The translations under genes and the position numbers were made by a program. A DNA stretch of 7,259 nt from an uncultured Clostridia bacterium (GTDB lineage: Bacteria; Bacillota; Clostridia; Oscillospirales; Acutalibacteraceae), in contig CAMVNL010000103.1 in assembly GCA_947168785.1 (NCBI GenBank), positions 1-7,259 on the forward strand, written 5' to 3'. Positions 5,438 through 7,259 of the stretch are shown here, in pieces. Numbering within the stretch: position 1 is the stretch's first letter; each line of letters begins with the position of its first letter. Below the pieces are notes generated by a model. It did not search any database, was not told the DNA's origin, and saw only the letters and a program-made list of their open reading frames with translations.

Positions 5438-7259
5438 ATGAAAAAACAACCGATGATTCTTCAGGAGCAGCCGGAGCTGGCCGCCGTCATTTCGGCCCTG
5501 CTGGCCGGGGGCGGGCTGCGGATTTTCGGGCGGGCCTTCCCGGCGTGGAACGTGCCCCTCTATCTGCTGAGCATGGCGCTGCTGGCGGTCTGCTTTGCGA
5601 TGCCGGCGCTGATCGCCGGTAAAAACCGGCAAAGGCCCCACGCCCTGCGGGGCGCGGTGATCGCGGGCGGCGTGTTTTTGGCCGTCTCCTTCGGCGCGGT
5701 GTTCCTCGTGAACAACGTGCTGCTGCGCGCGACGCAGTCGGAAAAAGCGGCGGGGATCATGGCCGCGGCCTTCGCGGCGGTCTTTCTGATCCTTTGCGGC
5801 GCGGCAATCTTCACCAAAAAGGGCAGCGTCGGCGTCAAGGCCGTCTGCCTGCTCCTTTGCGGGGCGCTGCTGGCCTTCGGCGCAAAGGAACCGGTTGCGG
5901 CCCTGCTGCCGGTGCGCTACGAGCATCCCTTTACCGATAAAATCAGCGAAACAAAAGGAGCGGGAAACGTGTCCAGCGAACGCAAGCTGCTGATCAACGC
6001 GGACGACTCCCACTGGTGGGGGTTCTGGAACCGCCTTGCCGAAAACGGCACCTTCGACGACGACAGCCTGAACGCCTATGTGACGCAGTACGCGGCTTCC
6101 GGCGTGACGGACGTGCTGTTCAATATCTTCTGCCAGTCCTCCGACGTGCCCAGCGACGTGATGACCTTCCGGGGGGACCTATACGGGCAGACCGAACAGC
6201 ACGGCAATCCCGTGGACTATTCCAACTACCGCGGGCTGCACGAGTTCTATCGCGTTCAGCATAAGGATATCTTTGCGGTGTGGTTCGACAAGTGCCGCGA
6301 GCTGGGGCTGCGCCCGTGGATCACCCTGCGCATGAACGACTGCCACGACCCGGACGAAGCGGCCAGCCTGCTGCGGGGCGAGCTGTTTTATACCGCGGAA
6401 GAAAACGGCTGGACCATCGGCGAGGAATACGGCTATTACCGCCACTGCCTCAACTACGCCGTGCCGGAGATCCGTCGCCTGATGCTGGACTACACCCGCG
6501 AGCAGCTGCTGCGCTATGACGTGTTCGGGCTGGAGCTGGACTTTATGCGGGAGATCTACTGCTTTGACTATCAAAACGCCGATACCGACGAGATCGTGGG
6601 CGTTATGAACCAATATATGCGCGATACCGCCGCCATCGTGAAGGAGGCGGAGGCAAAATGGGGGCACGACGTTCAGCTTTCCGTGCGGATGATGCGCGAC
6701 CTTGACCAGTGCCGCGTCTACGGCTTCGACCCGCAGACGTGGTGTGCGGAAGGGCTGGTGGACGCCATCTGCGTGACGCCCCGCTTTTCCACCAACGACA
6801 GCGCCATGCCCATCGCGGACTGGAAGGCGCGCTGCAAGGGCGCAGAGATCTGGGCGGGGGTGGAAACGCTGGTGAACACCCAAGCCAAGGGCTGCTGCGC
6901 CGACGCCGCCACGGTGCGGGGCTACGGCGCGCAGTATCTCACCGCCGGGGCGGACGGCCTTTATCTGTTCAACTACATGTCCTCCGGCACGGTGGGCGAC
7001 CGGGAGCGGGAGGTCTATGACACCTGCGGCAGCCTTGACGAAATTCTGGCGCACCCCCGCCGCCATATCGTCACCTGGCAGGATACCTGCCCCGACGGGT
7101 GGGAGCCCTACCGGCCCCTGCCGCTGCGGATCAAGGCGGGCCAAACGGCGGCGCTGAAGGTGGAGACCGGCGTGATCCCCGCGGGCGCGGCGGTGGAGGT
7201 CCTTCTCGGCCTTGAGGGAGCGGCGGAAGCGGACTGTCCACTGACGCTGACGGTCAACG
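5438..7259 (+). CDS. membrane-anchored glycoside-hydrolase-like TIM-barrel protein (3' end missing)
   Basis: The frame is open for 607 codons from the ATG at 5438 to the window edge, with no stop, so the protein is incomplete. Residues 1-155 are hydrophobic, with spans at about 41-60, 70-95, 105-126 and 131-149, and a weaker one at about 12-30. Basic loops GKNRQRPHALR (61-71) and TKKGSVGVK (126-134) fit a five-span model with the C-terminal part outside. From about residue 184 there is a TIM-barrel-like domain resembling glycoside-hydrolase-10-like proteins. It starts LLINADDSHWWGFW; strands are seen at DVLFNIF, LRPWITLRMND, GLELDFMRE, VQLSVRM, DAICVTPRF, IWAGVE and GLYLFNY. E366 and D368 in GLELDFMRE are candidate catalytic acids. 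A beta-sandwich-like tail starts near residue 560. The role is probably polysaccharide or glycoside cleavage. The catalytic assignment is inference. Confidence 0.8.
   Translation, partial: MKKQPMILQEQPELAAVISALLAGGGLRIFGRAFPAWNVPLYLLSMALLAVCFAMPALIAGKNRQRPHALRGAVIAGGVFLAVSFGAVFLVNNVLLRATQSEKAAGIMAAAFAAVFLILCGAAIFTKKGSVGVKAVCLLLCGALLAFGAKEPVAALLPVRYEHPFTDKISETKGAGNVSSERKLLINADDSHWWGFWNRLAENGTFDDDSLNAYVTQYAASGVTDVLFNIFCQSSDVPSDVMTFRGDLYGQTEQHGNPVDYSNYRGLHEFYRVQHKDIFAVWFDKCRELGLRPWITLRMNDCHDPDEAASLLRGELFYTAEENGWTIGEEYGYYRHCLNYAVPEIRRLMLDYTREQLLRYDVFGLELDFMREIYCFDYQNADTDEIVGVMNQYMRDTAAIVKEAEAKWGHDVQLSVRMMRDLDQCRVYGFDPQTWCAEGLVDAICVTPRFSTNDSAMPIADWKARCKGAEIWAGVETLVNTQAKGCCADAATVRGYGAQYLTAGADGLYLFNYMSSGTVGDREREVYDTCGSLDEILAHPRRHIVTWQDTCPDGWEPYRPLPLRIKAGQTAALKVETGVIPAGAAVEVLLGLEGAAEADCPLTLTVN
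5955..5971 (+). promoter_or_regulatory. internal ribosome site and in-frame GTG start
   Basis: AAGGAG (5955-5960) lies 8 bases before GTG (5969-5971), which is codon 178 of the gene starting at 5438. It is placed precisely between the membrane module and the TIM-barrel domain. If used, it would give a soluble protein starting VSSERKLLINADD (initiator read as Met). The box encodes Lys-Gly-Ala in the long frame and could be chance, but its spacing is optimal. Confidence 0.4.

Noticed and set aside
6179..7144. Minus-strand open frame (321 codons) opposite the TIM-barrel gene
   Set aside because: The plus strand is open throughout and encodes a coherent barrel. The minus frame shows no motif and no start signals.

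Overview
The window looks like chromosomal DNA from a GC-rich member of the Bacillota, most likely a gut-type Clostridia of the Oscillospiraceae kind. This is inference. It rests on strong Shine-Dalgarno sites, sigma-A type promoters, short U-tailed terminators, a MepA/NorM-like MATE transporter, and signal peptides typical of Gram-positives, together with high-GC codon use. Nothing here fixes genus or species.

Layout. Bases 1-413 hold no convincing gene. They carry three tandem AACTYTY heptamers abutting a perfect palindrome (6-50), an intrinsic terminator pointing left (94-128) with no obvious gene feeding it, and a probable promoter (325-353) for the first operon. Bases 414-3506 are a tight rightward operon of three genes: a secreted metallophosphoesterase, an LCAT-like serine hydrolase, and a secreted beta-propeller-like protein. 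It ends at a good intrinsic terminator (3529-3561). The convergent gap that follows (3562-3817) contains a 140-bp element: two perfect 27-bp inverted arms, each a GTAG tetranucleotide plus a GC-rich hairpin. This is the architecture of REP/BIME elements. A second rightward terminator (3787-3819) overlaps the stop codon of the leftward MATE gene (3818-5221).

A divergent promoter region (5222-5437) separates the MATE gene from a large rightward gene (5438 to the window end, incomplete). That gene encodes an N-terminal module of four or five membrane spans joined to a TIM-barrel glycoside-hydrolase-like domain. An AAGGAG box 8 bases before an in-frame GTG sits exactly at the junction, so a soluble form lacking the membrane module is conceivable.

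How the genes may work together. Two of the three operon products have export signals and the other is a putative lipase/acyltransferase-type hydrolase. This suggests a small pathway for breaking down an ester- or phosphodiester-containing compound at or near the cell surface, but the substrate cannot be read from the sequence. The MATE pump and the membrane-anchored hydrolase are separate transcription units with no evident functional tie to the operon. The most unusual items are the REP/BIME-like element, the membrane/TIM-barrel fusion with its internal start, and the uncharacterised three-gene operon.
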